Shown here one piece after another: positions 1 to 5,389 of a stretch of DNA of 12,643 nt. The position numbers and the translations under genes are program-made. The DNA is from JBILVQ01 sp044370375 (GTDB lineage: Bacteria; Bacteroidota; Bacteroidia; UBA4408), in the NCBI GenBank assembly GCA_044370375.1, contig JBILVQ010000078.1, positions 1 to 12,643 on the forward strand, given 5' to 3'. The first letter of the stretch is position 1, and every line of letters starts with the position of its first letter. The notes under the pieces were generated by a model, which searched no databases, was not told the DNA's origin, and worked only from the letters and a program-made list of their open reading frames with translations.

Positions 1-371
1 CAAGTAAAAAATCCAATACCCTTCTTATGGAAAACGGACAACCGCTTGTTTTCGGTGATCAGGAAGAATGGGGTATTCTGCTGGATGGCACCAACCCCAA
101 AAAGGTTCATTTAACCGAAAACAATCTCAGCAAAAACGACTTGTGGATTCATGACGAAACCAATCTCAACAAGGCGCAAATTCTGGCTCGTTTTTTTGAA
201 GACCATAACACAGGGCATGAACTTCCCCGACCCTTTGGTGTTTTTTACTGCGAAAACCGACCCACCTACGAAAATCTCGTTACGGAGCAGTGCAACCAAA
301 TTACTGAAAGATTTGGCAAGGGAAACCTTGACGATTTACTCAAAGGCAAAAACACCTGGACCATTGCCTAA
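1..371 (+). CDS. korB: 2-oxoacid:ferredoxin oxidoreductase, beta subunit (3' end only)
   Basis: This is the C-terminal end of a gene that begins before the window; the frame is open from base 3 and ends with TAA at 369-371. The visible part has the features of the C-terminus of 2-oxoglutarate/2-oxoacid:ferredoxin oxidoreductase beta subunits: a WIHDE segment, a PRPFGVFY segment, a PTYENLVTEQ segment and a closing DDLLKGKNTWTI. In the family, the beta subunit binds thiamine diphosphate and an iron-sulfur cluster, and with the alpha subunit oxidatively decarboxylates a 2-oxoacid to the acyl-CoA, reducing ferredoxin in the cytoplasm. The cofactor-binding part is outside the window, so the substrate (2-oxoglutarate or another 2-oxoacid) cannot be decided. 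The ATG at 27 is internal to the domain and is not the start. The stop overlaps the stop of the convergent zinc-ribbon gene. Confidence 0.85.
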   Translation, partial: SKKSNTLLMENGQPLVFGDQEEWGILLDGTNPKKVHLTENNLSKNDLWIHDETNLNKAQILARFFEDHNTGHELPRPFGVFYCENRPTYENLVTEQCNQITERFGKGNLDDLLKGKNTWTIA

Positions 372-799
372 ACGGCCCTAAGTTCTGCCTTCTCTTTTAC
401 ATTGGTTTTATCTTCTGCTAAAGCTGCTGGTATTGGACCTTCAACCCGTTTCACCAACATAAAAAAATTGTTGTCCAGTGCCAAGTAACCGAAATCATAG
501 CAAAAAACATAAGTAGCACCTTTTTGGGTGGTATACGTATGGGTATGATACTTGAACTCAAACCCTGCATTGCTCAATCGTTGGCCAGAAACTTTTATTT
601 TTCCTTCCTCAGGAATCAAATCCTGCAAAATTCTTCTGTTCTTCATTAGGCGATAATTTATAGACCGAACCAATCCATCTCGCGAAACGGCTCCACCGTT
701 GTTAAAGGCGGTTCTACAACTATCGTCACAAAACTTTTTGTCTGACCTTCCTGCTATATTTTCACCACAATTGGCGCAGGTTTTAGAATACTCTTTCAT
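368..799 (-). CDS. Small zinc-ribbon protein of unknown function
   Basis: This 143-residue protein begins with an N-terminal zinc-ribbon-like module: Cys8-x2-Cys11 and Cys24-x3-Cys28, with a basic stretch between them. A mixed helical/beta region without recognised domains follows, and the C-terminus is rich in Lys and Glu. Small proteins with such N-terminal ribbons are common in Bacteroidota and are mostly uncharacterised; nucleic-acid binding is possible but not shown. The frame stays open upstream to an ATG at 868, but I chose the ATG at 797-799. A well-formed promoter (838-869) lies inside the longer version, and the added residues are hydrophobic AT-rich translation with no family likeness. 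There is no signal peptide, so the protein is probably cytoplasmic. The last 4 bp overlap the end of the convergent oxidoreductase gene. Confidence 0.7.
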   Translation of the reverse strand: MKEYSKTCANCGENIAGRSDKKFCDDSCRTAFNNGGAVSRDGLVRSINYRLMKNRRILQDLIPEEGKIKVSGQRLSNAGFEFKYHTHTYTTQKGATYVFCYDFGYLALDNNFFMLVKRVEGPIPAALAEDKTNVKEKAELRAV

Positions 800-837
800 A
801 AAAAATAAATAATTAATAATTAAACAATACGATGCCA

Positions 838-869
838 CTAAAGTATAACTTAATTTAAAATTGAACAAA
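838..869 (-). promoter_or_regulatory. Bacteroidetes-type promoter of the zinc-ribbon gene
   Basis: On the minus strand a perfect TTTG (-33 box, 866-869) is followed by a 20-nt spacer and TACTTTAG (838-845), 7 of 8 to the TAnnTTTG consensus. Box identity and spacing fit the known Bacteroidetes sigma-ABfr promoter. Transcription should begin a few bases beyond 838, leaving a leader of roughly 35 nt before the ATG at 799. This supports the shorter start. Confidence 0.6.
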
Positions 870-880
870 TTTTTTTGTTC
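863..880. repeat. Perfect 7-bp inverted repeat in a divergent intergenic region
   Basis: GAACAAA (863-869) and TTTGTTC (874-880) form a perfect dyad separated by TTTT. The left arm contains the -33 box of the zinc-ribbon promoter, so the dyad could be an operator for that gene. AT-rich sequence makes chance dyads fairly common, so regulation is an inference. Confidence 0.35.
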
Positions 881-922
881 CCTTCACCAACAAAAGGAAA
901 GGCTTGGTGTTTGTTTAATTGT

Positions 923-930
923 TAATTTTG
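923..930 (+). promoter_or_regulatory. -7 box upstream of the bacilliredoxin gene
   Basis: TAATTTTG matches the Bacteroidetes TAnnTTTG -7 consensus at every fixed position and ends 15 nt before the ATG at 946. No good TTTG is found 19-21 nt upstream; the nearest likeness is CTTG at 903-906, with a 16-nt spacer. The implied leader is about 12 nt. It argues against a TTG start at 919, which would lie upstream of the -7 box. Confidence 0.5.
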
Positions 931-945
931 CAGAAAACTAAAATT

Positions 946-1359
946 ATGTATCCCGAACCACTCGTAAAACCAATGAAAGCAGAAATGACTGCGGTTGGTT
1001 TCAAAGAACTTATAACCCCGGATGACGTTGATGCGGCTTTGAAAAAAGAAAACGTCACCACACTTGTTTTTATCAATTCGGTTTGCGGATGTGCCGCAGG
1101 ATCGGCAAGACCCGGTGTAAAAATGGCCATTGAAAACGCAAAAAAGCCCGACCTACTGACCACTGTTTTTGCCGGTTTCGATACAGAAGCAGTGGCAAAG
1201 GCACGTCAGTTCATGTTGCCCTATCCTCCGTCCTCTCCTTGCATTGCGCTGTTTAAAGACGGAAAATTAGTTCACTTTATTGAACGCCACCACATTGAAG
1301 GCCGCAGTGCACAAATGATTGCAGATAATTTAAAGATGGCCTTCGATCAGTTTTGCTAA
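946..1359 (+). CDS. Bacilliredoxin, BrxA/BrxB (YphP/YqiW) family
   Basis: This 137-residue thioredoxin-fold protein belongs to the DUF1094/bacilliredoxin family. It begins MYPEPLVKPM, carries the signature Cys-Gly-Cys at residues 47-49 inside NSVCGCAAG, and has the family C-terminal block PYPPSSPC..ALFKDGKLVHFIERHHIEGR (from about residue 92), with Cys137 as last residue. In Firmicutes these proteins remove bacillithiol from S-bacillithiolated proteins using the CGC cysteines; some Bacteroidota also make bacillithiol, so the same cytoplasmic role is plausible but inferred. Length is normal. The ATG at 946 is chosen because homologues start MYP and a -7 box sits just upstream. The gene is monocistronic: its terminator lies at 1394-1423, within the end of the convergent membrane-protein gene 3 bp away. 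Confidence 0.9.
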   Translation: MYPEPLVKPMKAEMTAVGFKELITPDDVDAALKKENVTTLVFINSVCGCAAGSARPGVKMAIENAKKPDLLTTVFAGFDTEAVAKARQFMLPYPPSSPCIALFKDGKLVHFIERHHIEGRSAQMIADNLKMAFDQFC

Positions 1360-1362
1360 AAC

Positions 1363-1998
1363 TTAATCCGTAGAAACATTTTCTCTGTACCTGGAAGGTC
1401 CGCAACCGCGGGCCTTCTTTTTTATCTCCCATTTTACACCGGCCCTTAGAATCAATGCATTATTTCTGGCCTGATACTTATCTGTTTTCATGGCAGGGGT
1501 AATATCCCAATCGTATCCAACTTCTACCAGCCATATCAAGGGTCTTTTGTAAAGAAACTCCATCCCAAGAGCAGAAAACAAAACCGGATGTATTTGTTTA
1601 AAGCCCGGAAAACTGCTGTTAAGCAAATAGGCTACTTTCGGGCCCACCAATAAATAAGGCGTTACATCATACAGCTCTTGTCGAAGTTTTAAATAATTGC
1701 CCCACGACAAATACTGCAAATTTACCCTTGGTGCCACCGGTGTCCTTTTACTGCCCATCATGCCCCATTGAAACTCTGTTTGCCATCGGTAATATTCATG
1801 GTCTACCATTTCGGCAAACAAGGCCCCATTGCCCCAAAAAATCATTTTCCCTCTTTGTTGCGACCCGGCTTCAAAATCTTTCCACTTCTGCCACGAAGCA
1901 GTACCGCCCAAGGTGGCACCAAATCCTTTAAAAAACTGTGCATAGCCGAGCTGTTGAAAAAAGAAAAGCACGAAAAAAAACAAAATTATTTTCCTCAT
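1363..1998 (-). CDS. Outer-membrane beta-barrel protein, uncharacterised
   Basis: This 211-residue protein starts with a clear Sec signal peptide (MRKIILFFFVLFFF, cleavage probably after GYA, residue 20). The mature part is rich in aromatic residues and alternating hydrophobic/polar stretches such as YYRWQTEFQWG, YLLVGPKVAYLL, WLVEVGYDWDI and LILRAGVKWEI. This is typical of a small outer-membrane barrel of about 8 strands. No specific family is recognised, so the function is unknown. The last strand-like segment ends at VKWEIKK, and an extra tail (ARGCGPSRY and about seven more residues) follows. The DNA for this tail also forms the terminator of the convergent bacilliredoxin gene. The gene stands alone and is transcribed away from exbB. 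Confidence 0.75.
   Translation of the reverse strand: MRKIILFFFVLFFFQQLGYAQFFKGFGATLGGTASWQKWKDFEAGSQQRGKMIFWGNGALFAEMVDHEYYRWQTEFQWGMMGSKRTPVAPRVNLQYLSWGNYLKLRQELYDVTPYLLVGPKVAYLLNSSFPGFKQIHPVLFSALGMEFLYKRPLIWLVEVGYDWDITPAMKTDKYQARNNALILRAGVKWEIKKKARGCGPSRYRENVSTD
1394..1423 (+). terminator. Rho-independent terminator of the bacilliredoxin gene, inside the convergent gene
   Basis: A 10-bp stem (1394-1403 with 1408-1417, one U-G wobble at 1399/1412) encloses the tetraloop AACC and is followed by six T. The GC-rich stem plus T-run lies 35 nt after the bacilliredoxin stop codon and reads in its direction. There is no T-run on the opposite side, so it should act on the plus strand only. It lies in codons for the C-terminal tail of the minus-strand barrel gene. 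Confidence 0.85.
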
Positions 1999-2036
1999 TA
2001 TCAGCGTTTTAAATGATTGTTCAAGGGTTCATTATG

Positions 2037-2066
2037 CAAAAATGTTCTTTTAAGCATCTATTCAAC
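2037..2066 (-). promoter_or_regulatory. Possible promoter of the beta-barrel gene
   Basis: On the minus strand CATTTTTG (2037-2044) matches 7 of 8 of TAnnTTTG, with GTTG (2063-2066) 18 nt upstream as a weak -33 box. The implied leader is about 36 nt. The match is imperfect and the region AT-rich. Confidence 0.35.
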
Positions 2067-2157
2067 CAGACAATTCCAAAATTGGTCGAATGATAAACAC
2101 AAAAATTGTCAAAAAAAGGCTAAAAGCAAGATAAACAATATTTCTTTAACGCATTCG

Positions 2158-2191
2158 TTTGAATGAATAAAAGAAATTTTTCTTAAACTTG
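2158..2191 (+). promoter_or_regulatory. Probable promoter of the exbB-exbD-exbD-tonB operon
   Basis: TTTG at 2158-2161 and TAAACTTG at 2184-2191 (7 of 8 to TAnnTTTG) are separated by 22 nt, slightly longer than the usual 19-21. They lie 47 nt before the exbB ATG, giving a leader of about 43 nt. The rest of the divergent intergenic stretch (1999-2238) shows no other clear signal and no Fur-like palindrome that I could recognise. Confidence 0.45.
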
Positions 2192-2207
2192 CCCTCCCTC
2201 AAAAACA

Positions 2208-2233
2208 AACCAATTTTAAAAACCAAAATTAAA
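2208..2233 (+). repeat. 13-bp imperfect tandem repeat in the exbB leader
   Basis: AACCAATTTTAAA (2208-2220) is followed directly by AACCAAAATTAAA (2221-2233), identical at 11 of 13 positions. It ends five bases before the exbB start codon. A-rich unstructured leaders favour initiation in Bacteroidota, which usually lack Shine-Dalgarno sites. Whether the duplication has a role is unknown. Confidence 0.4.
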
Positions 2234-2238
2234 AAACA

Positions 2239-3033
2239 ATGAGCAATAAAAAATCATCCGGTGGAATACAAGGCCTGTTCGCATCAATTGCTGTTCCTGC
2301 TTGTCTTGTGGTTGGCATTATTATTTACCAATTCATCATGGGTGCCCCCGACAATTTTGACGCAGAAGGACATCCAAAACCCGGAAACTATCTGGCCATG
2401 ATTTACATGGGTGGTTTTATCGTACCCATTCTGCTTTGTGTAAACCTTTTGGTAATTGTATTCTCTATTGAGCGCTTTATCACTATTGCAAAAGCAAAAG
2501 GAAAAGGAAGAGTAGAGTCTTTCGTTAGAAAAGTTCAAGAAATGCTGAGCAACGGACAATTAGACAACGCAATGGCCGAATGCGATAAACAACAAGGCTC
2601 TGTTGCCAACGTTATCAAAGCCGGTATCAGCAAATACAAAAAAGTTCTGAGCGACAATTCCATGGATAAAGAAGCGAAAACAGCTGCGATCCAGAAAGAT
2701 ATTGAAGAAACAACTTCCTTGGAATTGCCAATGCTTTCCAAAAACCTTGTCATCATCTCTACATGCGCCTCCATCGCTACCCTCCTTGGTCTGATTGGAA
2801 CCGTACTTGGAATGATTCGTGCGTTTGCCGCTCTTGCCAATGCCGGTGCTCCTGATGCAACGGCTCTTGCAACCGGTATTTCCGAGGCACTTATTAACAC
2901 CGCCTTCGGTATCACCGGGTCTTGTGTGGCCATTATCATGTACAACTACTTCAGCACGAAAATCGATGCCCTAACGTATGGTATTGATGAAGCCGGCTAC
3001 AGCATTGTACAAACCTTCAACGAAAAAAACTAA
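2239..3033 (+). CDS. exbB: ExbB, MotA/TolQ/ExbB-family proton channel subunit
   Basis: This 264-residue inner-membrane protein has four predicted transmembrane segments (about 14-34, 52-77, 172-196 and 211-238). The segment at 52-77 ending SIERF corresponds to TM1 of E. coli ExbB, so the N-terminal helix is an extra one. TM3 carries the family block LLGLIGTVLGMIRAF (182-196). TM4 begins with GISEALINTAFGI (213-225), including the conserved Glu216 and Thr221 that line the proton path in the family. The cytoplasmic domain lies at about 80-168. In known systems ExbB forms a pentamer around an ExbD dimer and uses the proton gradient to energise TonB. It is the first gene of an operon with two exbD genes and tonB. 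The ATG at 2239 follows an A-rich leader with no Shine-Dalgarno site. Confidence 0.93.
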   Translation: MSNKKSSGGIQGLFASIAVPACLVVGIIIYQFIMGAPDNFDAEGHPKPGNYLAMIYMGGFIVPILLCVNLLVIVFSIERFITIAKAKGKGRVESFVRKVQEMLSNGQLDNAMAECDKQQGSVANVIKAGISKYKKVLSDNSMDKEAKTAAIQKDIEETTSLELPMLSKNLVIISTCASIATLLGLIGTVLGMIRAFAALANAGAPDATALATGISEALINTAFGITGSCVAIIMYNYFSTKIDALTYGIDEAGYSIVQTFNEKN

Positions 3034-3035
3034 TT

Positions 3036-3052
3036 TTAGTACAACGTACTAA
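3036..3052 (+). repeat. Intercistronic hairpin between exbB and exbD
   Basis: TTAGTAC (3036-3042) and GTACTAA (3046-3052) form a perfect 7-bp inverted repeat with a 3-nt loop (AAC), two bases after the exbB stop codon. There is no T-run, so it is unlikely to be a terminator. It could affect mRNA processing or decay within the operon. A hairpin of the same geometry follows the first exbD. Confidence 0.45.
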
Positions 3053-3074
3053 TAATTTATACTAGCAGTAAACC

Positions 3075-3743
3075 ATGCCAAAAGTAAAAATGCCCCGGAG
3101 CAGTCCTTCACTGGACATGACACCCATGGTGGATCTTGCCTTCCTGCTGGTAACTTTCTTTATGCTAACCACTCAGTTCAGGGCACAAGAGCCTGTTATG
3201 GTTGATACTCCATCTTCCATTTCAGAAAAAATATTGCCCGATAACGTAATGGTTGTTTCTGTGGATGATAAAGGACGAGCATTCTTTAACATCACCGGAA
3301 AAGAAGTGAGGGCCAATCTGCTTAAACGGATGGGTCAACAATATAAAGTTGCCTTTACGGAAGAAGAAGTAAAGCGCTTCTCCATCATGACAAGTTTTGG
3401 ACTGCCGGTTCAAAGCCTTAAAGCCTACATCAATTTAGATGAAGGTGAAAAAACCAAATTCAACGCCAAAGGTGGCTCTCCCGGTGTTCCGCTGGATTCA
3501 CTGAATAATCAACTGGGCGATTGGATTAATTTTGGAAGGATTGAAGCAGCAAAAGAAGCGCAAAGACAAAAAGATGATGCTGCCGCCAAAGGAATAGCAT
3601 TTACCTACGAACCTTTGCGTTGTGCCATCAAAGCTGATGCTAAAGCCAATTACATTTCTGTAAAAGAGGTCATTGAAGTGTTTAAAAAGAAAGATGTTTA
3701 TCGCTTCAACCTCATCACCGATCTGGAAGGACCGGCCAATTAA
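3075..3743 (+). CDS. exbD: ExbD/TolR-family proton channel subunit, first copy (long form)
   Basis: This 222-residue protein has a short basic cytoplasmic N-terminus, then DMTPMVDLAFLLVTFFML with the membrane-embedded proton-carrying aspartate at Asp20, and a periplasmic domain. Known ExbD proteins are about 140 residues. The extra length lies in the middle of the periplasmic part (about 85-170, charged and rich in Lys, Glu, Ala and Gln), before the closing ExbD-like segment that runs from CAIKADAKANYISVKEVIEVF. In the TonB motor, ExbD sits in the ExbB pore and couples proton flow to contact with TonB. The gap after exbB is 41 nt and that before the second exbD is 26 nt; both hold hairpins. 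The ATG at 3075 places the TM aspartate at the usual distance from the N-terminus. Confidence 0.9.
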   Translation: MPKVKMPRSSPSLDMTPMVDLAFLLVTFFMLTTQFRAQEPVMVDTPSSISEKILPDNVMVVSVDDKGRAFFNITGKEVRANLLKRMGQQYKVAFTEEEVKRFSIMTSFGLPVQSLKAYINLDEGEKTKFNAKGGSPGVPLDSLNNQLGDWINFGRIEAAKEAQRQKDDAAAKGIAFTYEPLRCAIKADAKANYISVKEVIEVFKKKDVYRFNLITDLEGPAN

Positions 3744-3760
3744 TTATTAACCGTTAATAA
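3744..3760 (+). repeat. Intercistronic hairpin between the two exbD genes
   Basis: TTATTAA (3744-3750) and TTAATAA (3754-3760) form a perfect 7-bp inverted repeat with a 3-nt loop (CCG), starting at the base after the first exbD stop codon. It has the same stem and loop length and nearly the same position as the hairpin after exbB. No T-run follows. Confidence 0.45.
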
Positions 3761-3769
3761 CCTGAAACA

Positions 3770-4387
3770 ATGGCTGATGTAAATACCGGTGGGGAAGAAG
3801 GCGGTAAAAAAGGCAAGCATAGTAAAAAGCGCGCCAAAAAATCCTCTACCAGAATTGATATGACCCCCATGGTTGACCTTGCGTTTTTGTTGCTCACCTT
3901 CTTTATGTTGACAACAACTTTTAGCAAGCCCAAAACCATGGAAATAAACATGCCTTTTGATGATGTAAAAAAAGAAGATCAAATGAAGGTAAACAATGCT
4001 GTTACTTTTCTTTTGAGCGAAAACAACAGCATCTATTGGTACTTCGGAGAGTTTAAGAAAGGCGAAACTCAATTGCAAAAATCTAATTTTAGCAAAGATG
4101 GAGTGCACAAACTTTTACTCGACTATAACAAATGGGCAAAAGAAGAAATCGAAAACCTTGACCGCCAAAGAGCTTCCCGCGCTATTGCTGATACAACTTT
4201 CAAAAGGCTGGCATCAAAGGCAAAAGGCGACAAAAGAGCCTTGATGGCCCTGGTGAAAACTGATGACAAAGCTACCTACGGTAACGTTATTGATATGTTG
4301 GATGAACTCAACATCTGCTATGTTGGTAAATATGCCTTGGTGGATCTTTCGCCCGACGAATTAGAATTAATGAAAGCTAACCCATAA
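3770..4387 (+). CDS. exbD: ExbD/TolR-family proton channel subunit, second copy
   Basis: This 205-residue ExbD has a longer, Lys/Gly-rich cytoplasmic N-terminus (about 25 residues). The membrane block IDMTPMVDLAFLLLTFFMLTT follows (about 29-49), with the proton-carrying aspartate at Asp36. The periplasmic domain is extended by a Lys/Arg-rich middle section (roughly 100-155) before the closing segment MALVKTDDKATYGNVIDML. It is a paralogue of the upstream exbD: the membrane block is nearly identical, but the periplasmic parts have diverged. Two exbD genes after exbB are common in Bacteroidota. The two proteins could form a mixed dimer inside one ExbB pentamer, which is an inference. tonB begins 11 nt after the stop codon. 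Confidence 0.9.
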   Translation: MADVNTGGEEGGKKGKHSKKRAKKSSTRIDMTPMVDLAFLLLTFFMLTTTFSKPKTMEINMPFDDVKKEDQMKVNNAVTFLLSENNSIYWYFGEFKKGETQLQKSNFSKDGVHKLLLDYNKWAKEEIENLDRQRASRAIADTTFKRLASKAKGDKRALMALVKTDDKATYGNVIDMLDELNICYVGKYALVDLSPDELELMKANP

Positions 4388-4398
4388 ACTGAAAAGCC

Positions 4399-5223
4399 AT
4401 GTCAGAAAACAATTTATTTTCAGGAGGCTGGATGAATGAGGTAGCTGATGTACGAAACGATATCGTATTTCAGAACCGAAACCAGTCTTATGGTGCCTAC
4501 CAAATCCGCAGAGGATACAACCGCACAGTTTTTGTAGCACTGTTGATTTCTTCCATCACCTTCGTTTTCTTTACCAGCTTGCCGGCTATTTTGGAAATGA
4601 TTTCCAAAGCGGAAGAAGAGGAAGTTAAAACAAATACCGAAGTTGTGGTTGACCTTGAAGCTCCTCCACCGGTAGACGAAACAGAGCCACCACCACCACC
4701 ACCGCCACCACCACCGGTAATGGAAACCATCAAGTTTACCCCTCCGGTTGTTGTGGATGAGCCCCTTCCCGAAGATGAAGCACCTCCTGTTCAGGAAGAA
4801 ATTAAAGCCCAGGTTGCTGATGTTACACAACAAGGGTCAGGTGATGACATTATCATTGTGGAAGAAGGAACCGGAGAAAAAGTGGTAGAAGAAGAACCTG
4901 ACAAAGTTTTTATGTCAGTAGAAGAAATGCCCGTTTTCCCGGGTGGTGAAGAGGCACTCATGAAATACCTCGCCAAAAACATCCAGTATCCTGCCATGGA
5001 AAAAGATGCGAACATTCAAGGGGTTGTTTACGTATACTTTGTTGTGAACAAAGAAGGTAAAGTAACCAATGTTGAAGTAAAACGCGGTGTAAAAGGCGGA
5101 CCCGGATTGGATAAAGAAGCCATTCGAGTTATCTCCTCTCTCCCTAAATGGGCGCCCGGCAAACAAAATGGTCGTCCGGCATTAGTTTCTTATACCCTTC
5201 CTGTTCGATTTGTATTGCGCTAA
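4399..5223 (+). CDS. tonB: Energy transducer TonB
   Basis: This 274-residue TonB has a cytoplasmic N-terminus with the Bacteroidota-type motif NQSYGAYQIRRGYNR (about 28-42), one transmembrane helix (about 43-64), an acidic and proline-rich periplasmic spacer (about 72-165, with ten consecutive prolines at 97-106), and a complete C-terminal domain (about 170-274). That domain has the typical segments MPVFPGG, IQYP, GVVYVYFVVNKEG and PGKQNGRPALVSYTLPVRF. TonB passes energy from ExbB/ExbD to TonB-dependent outer-membrane receptors, whose substrates commonly include siderophores, cobalamin and, in this phylum, oligosaccharides. It is the last gene of the first unit and is followed by a long hairpin. 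No receptor gene lies nearby, so this may be a general housekeeping TonB. Confidence 0.93.
   Translation: MSENNLFSGGWMNEVADVRNDIVFQNRNQSYGAYQIRRGYNRTVFVALLISSITFVFFTSLPAILEMISKAEEEEVKTNTEVVVDLEAPPPVDETEPPPPPPPPPPVMETIKFTPPVVVDEPLPEDEAPPVQEEIKAQVADVTQQGSGDDIIIVEEGTGEKVVEEEPDKVFMSVEEMPVFPGGEEALMKYLAKNIQYPAMEKDANIQGVVYVYFVVNKEGKVTNVEVKRGVKGGPGLDKEAIRVISSLPKWAPGKQNGRPALVSYTLPVRFVLR
4687..4716 (+). repeat. CCA/CCG trinucleotide run encoding ten prolines in tonB
   Basis: Ten proline codons in a row (five CCA, CCG, three CCA, CCG) lie in the spacer region of TonB. Changes in repeat number would keep the frame and only change spacer length, so on/off phase variation is not expected. Confidence 0.8.
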
Positions 5224-5260
5224 TCGTTTAAGGTGAAAAAAACTTTACTAGGCTAATTAC

Positions 5261-5311
5261 AACACCATGTATGGGTCGTGTTCCTCAACACAACCCCTAC
5301 ATGATGTTTTT
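5261..5311 (+). terminator. Long hairpin ending the exbB-tonB unit; probable terminator
   Basis: Two 22-nt arms (5261-5282 and 5287-5308) are complementary at 19 positions and enclose the loop CCTC. A five-T run (5307-5311) overlaps the end of the right arm. The hairpin lies 37 nt after the tonB stop codon and is the only strong termination candidate before the next unit. The three mismatches (5265/5304, 5272/5297, 5277/5292) are C-A, U-C and C-A on the plus strand. The arms are unusually long for a simple terminator. Confidence 0.6.
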
Positions 5312-5335
5312 CCAAAAACGGAAATCGTAATGAAC

Positions 5336-5367
5336 CCTGCGGAAAATTATTTTTTCCGTCAAGTTTG
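5336..5367 (+). promoter_or_regulatory. Possible promoter with internal dyad upstream of the second tonB
   Basis: CAAGTTTG (5360-5367) matches 7 of 8 of TAnnTTTG and lies 22 nt before the ATG at 5390. The base 20 nt upstream begins only a weak -33 likeness (CCTG, 5336-5339). Between them CGGAAAA (5340-5346) and TTTTCCG (5352-5358) form a perfect 7-bp dyad with a 5-nt gap, in the position of an operator. The promoter is tentative; the dyad itself is directly visible. Confidence 0.35.
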
Positions 5368-5389
5368 TTCACTTAAAACCCGCAATACC

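Noticed and set aside
2535..2945. 136-codon minus-strand frame opposite exbB
   Set aside because: It is a shadow of a strongly conserved ExbB reading frame, with no upstream promoter or start context.
4687..4716. Proline-codon repeat as a phase-variation switch
   Set aside because: Trinucleotide slippage keeps the frame, so it can change the TonB spacer length but not switch the gene off.
4420..4833. 137-codon minus-strand frame rich in tryptophan
   Set aside because: The Trp run is only the reverse reading of the CCA proline repeat of tonB.
5267..5389. Upstream ATG extending the second TonB by 41 residues
   Set aside because: The ATG lies within the left arm of the terminator-like hairpin and the extra residues have no TonB character. 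The ATG at 5390 aligns with the first TonB.
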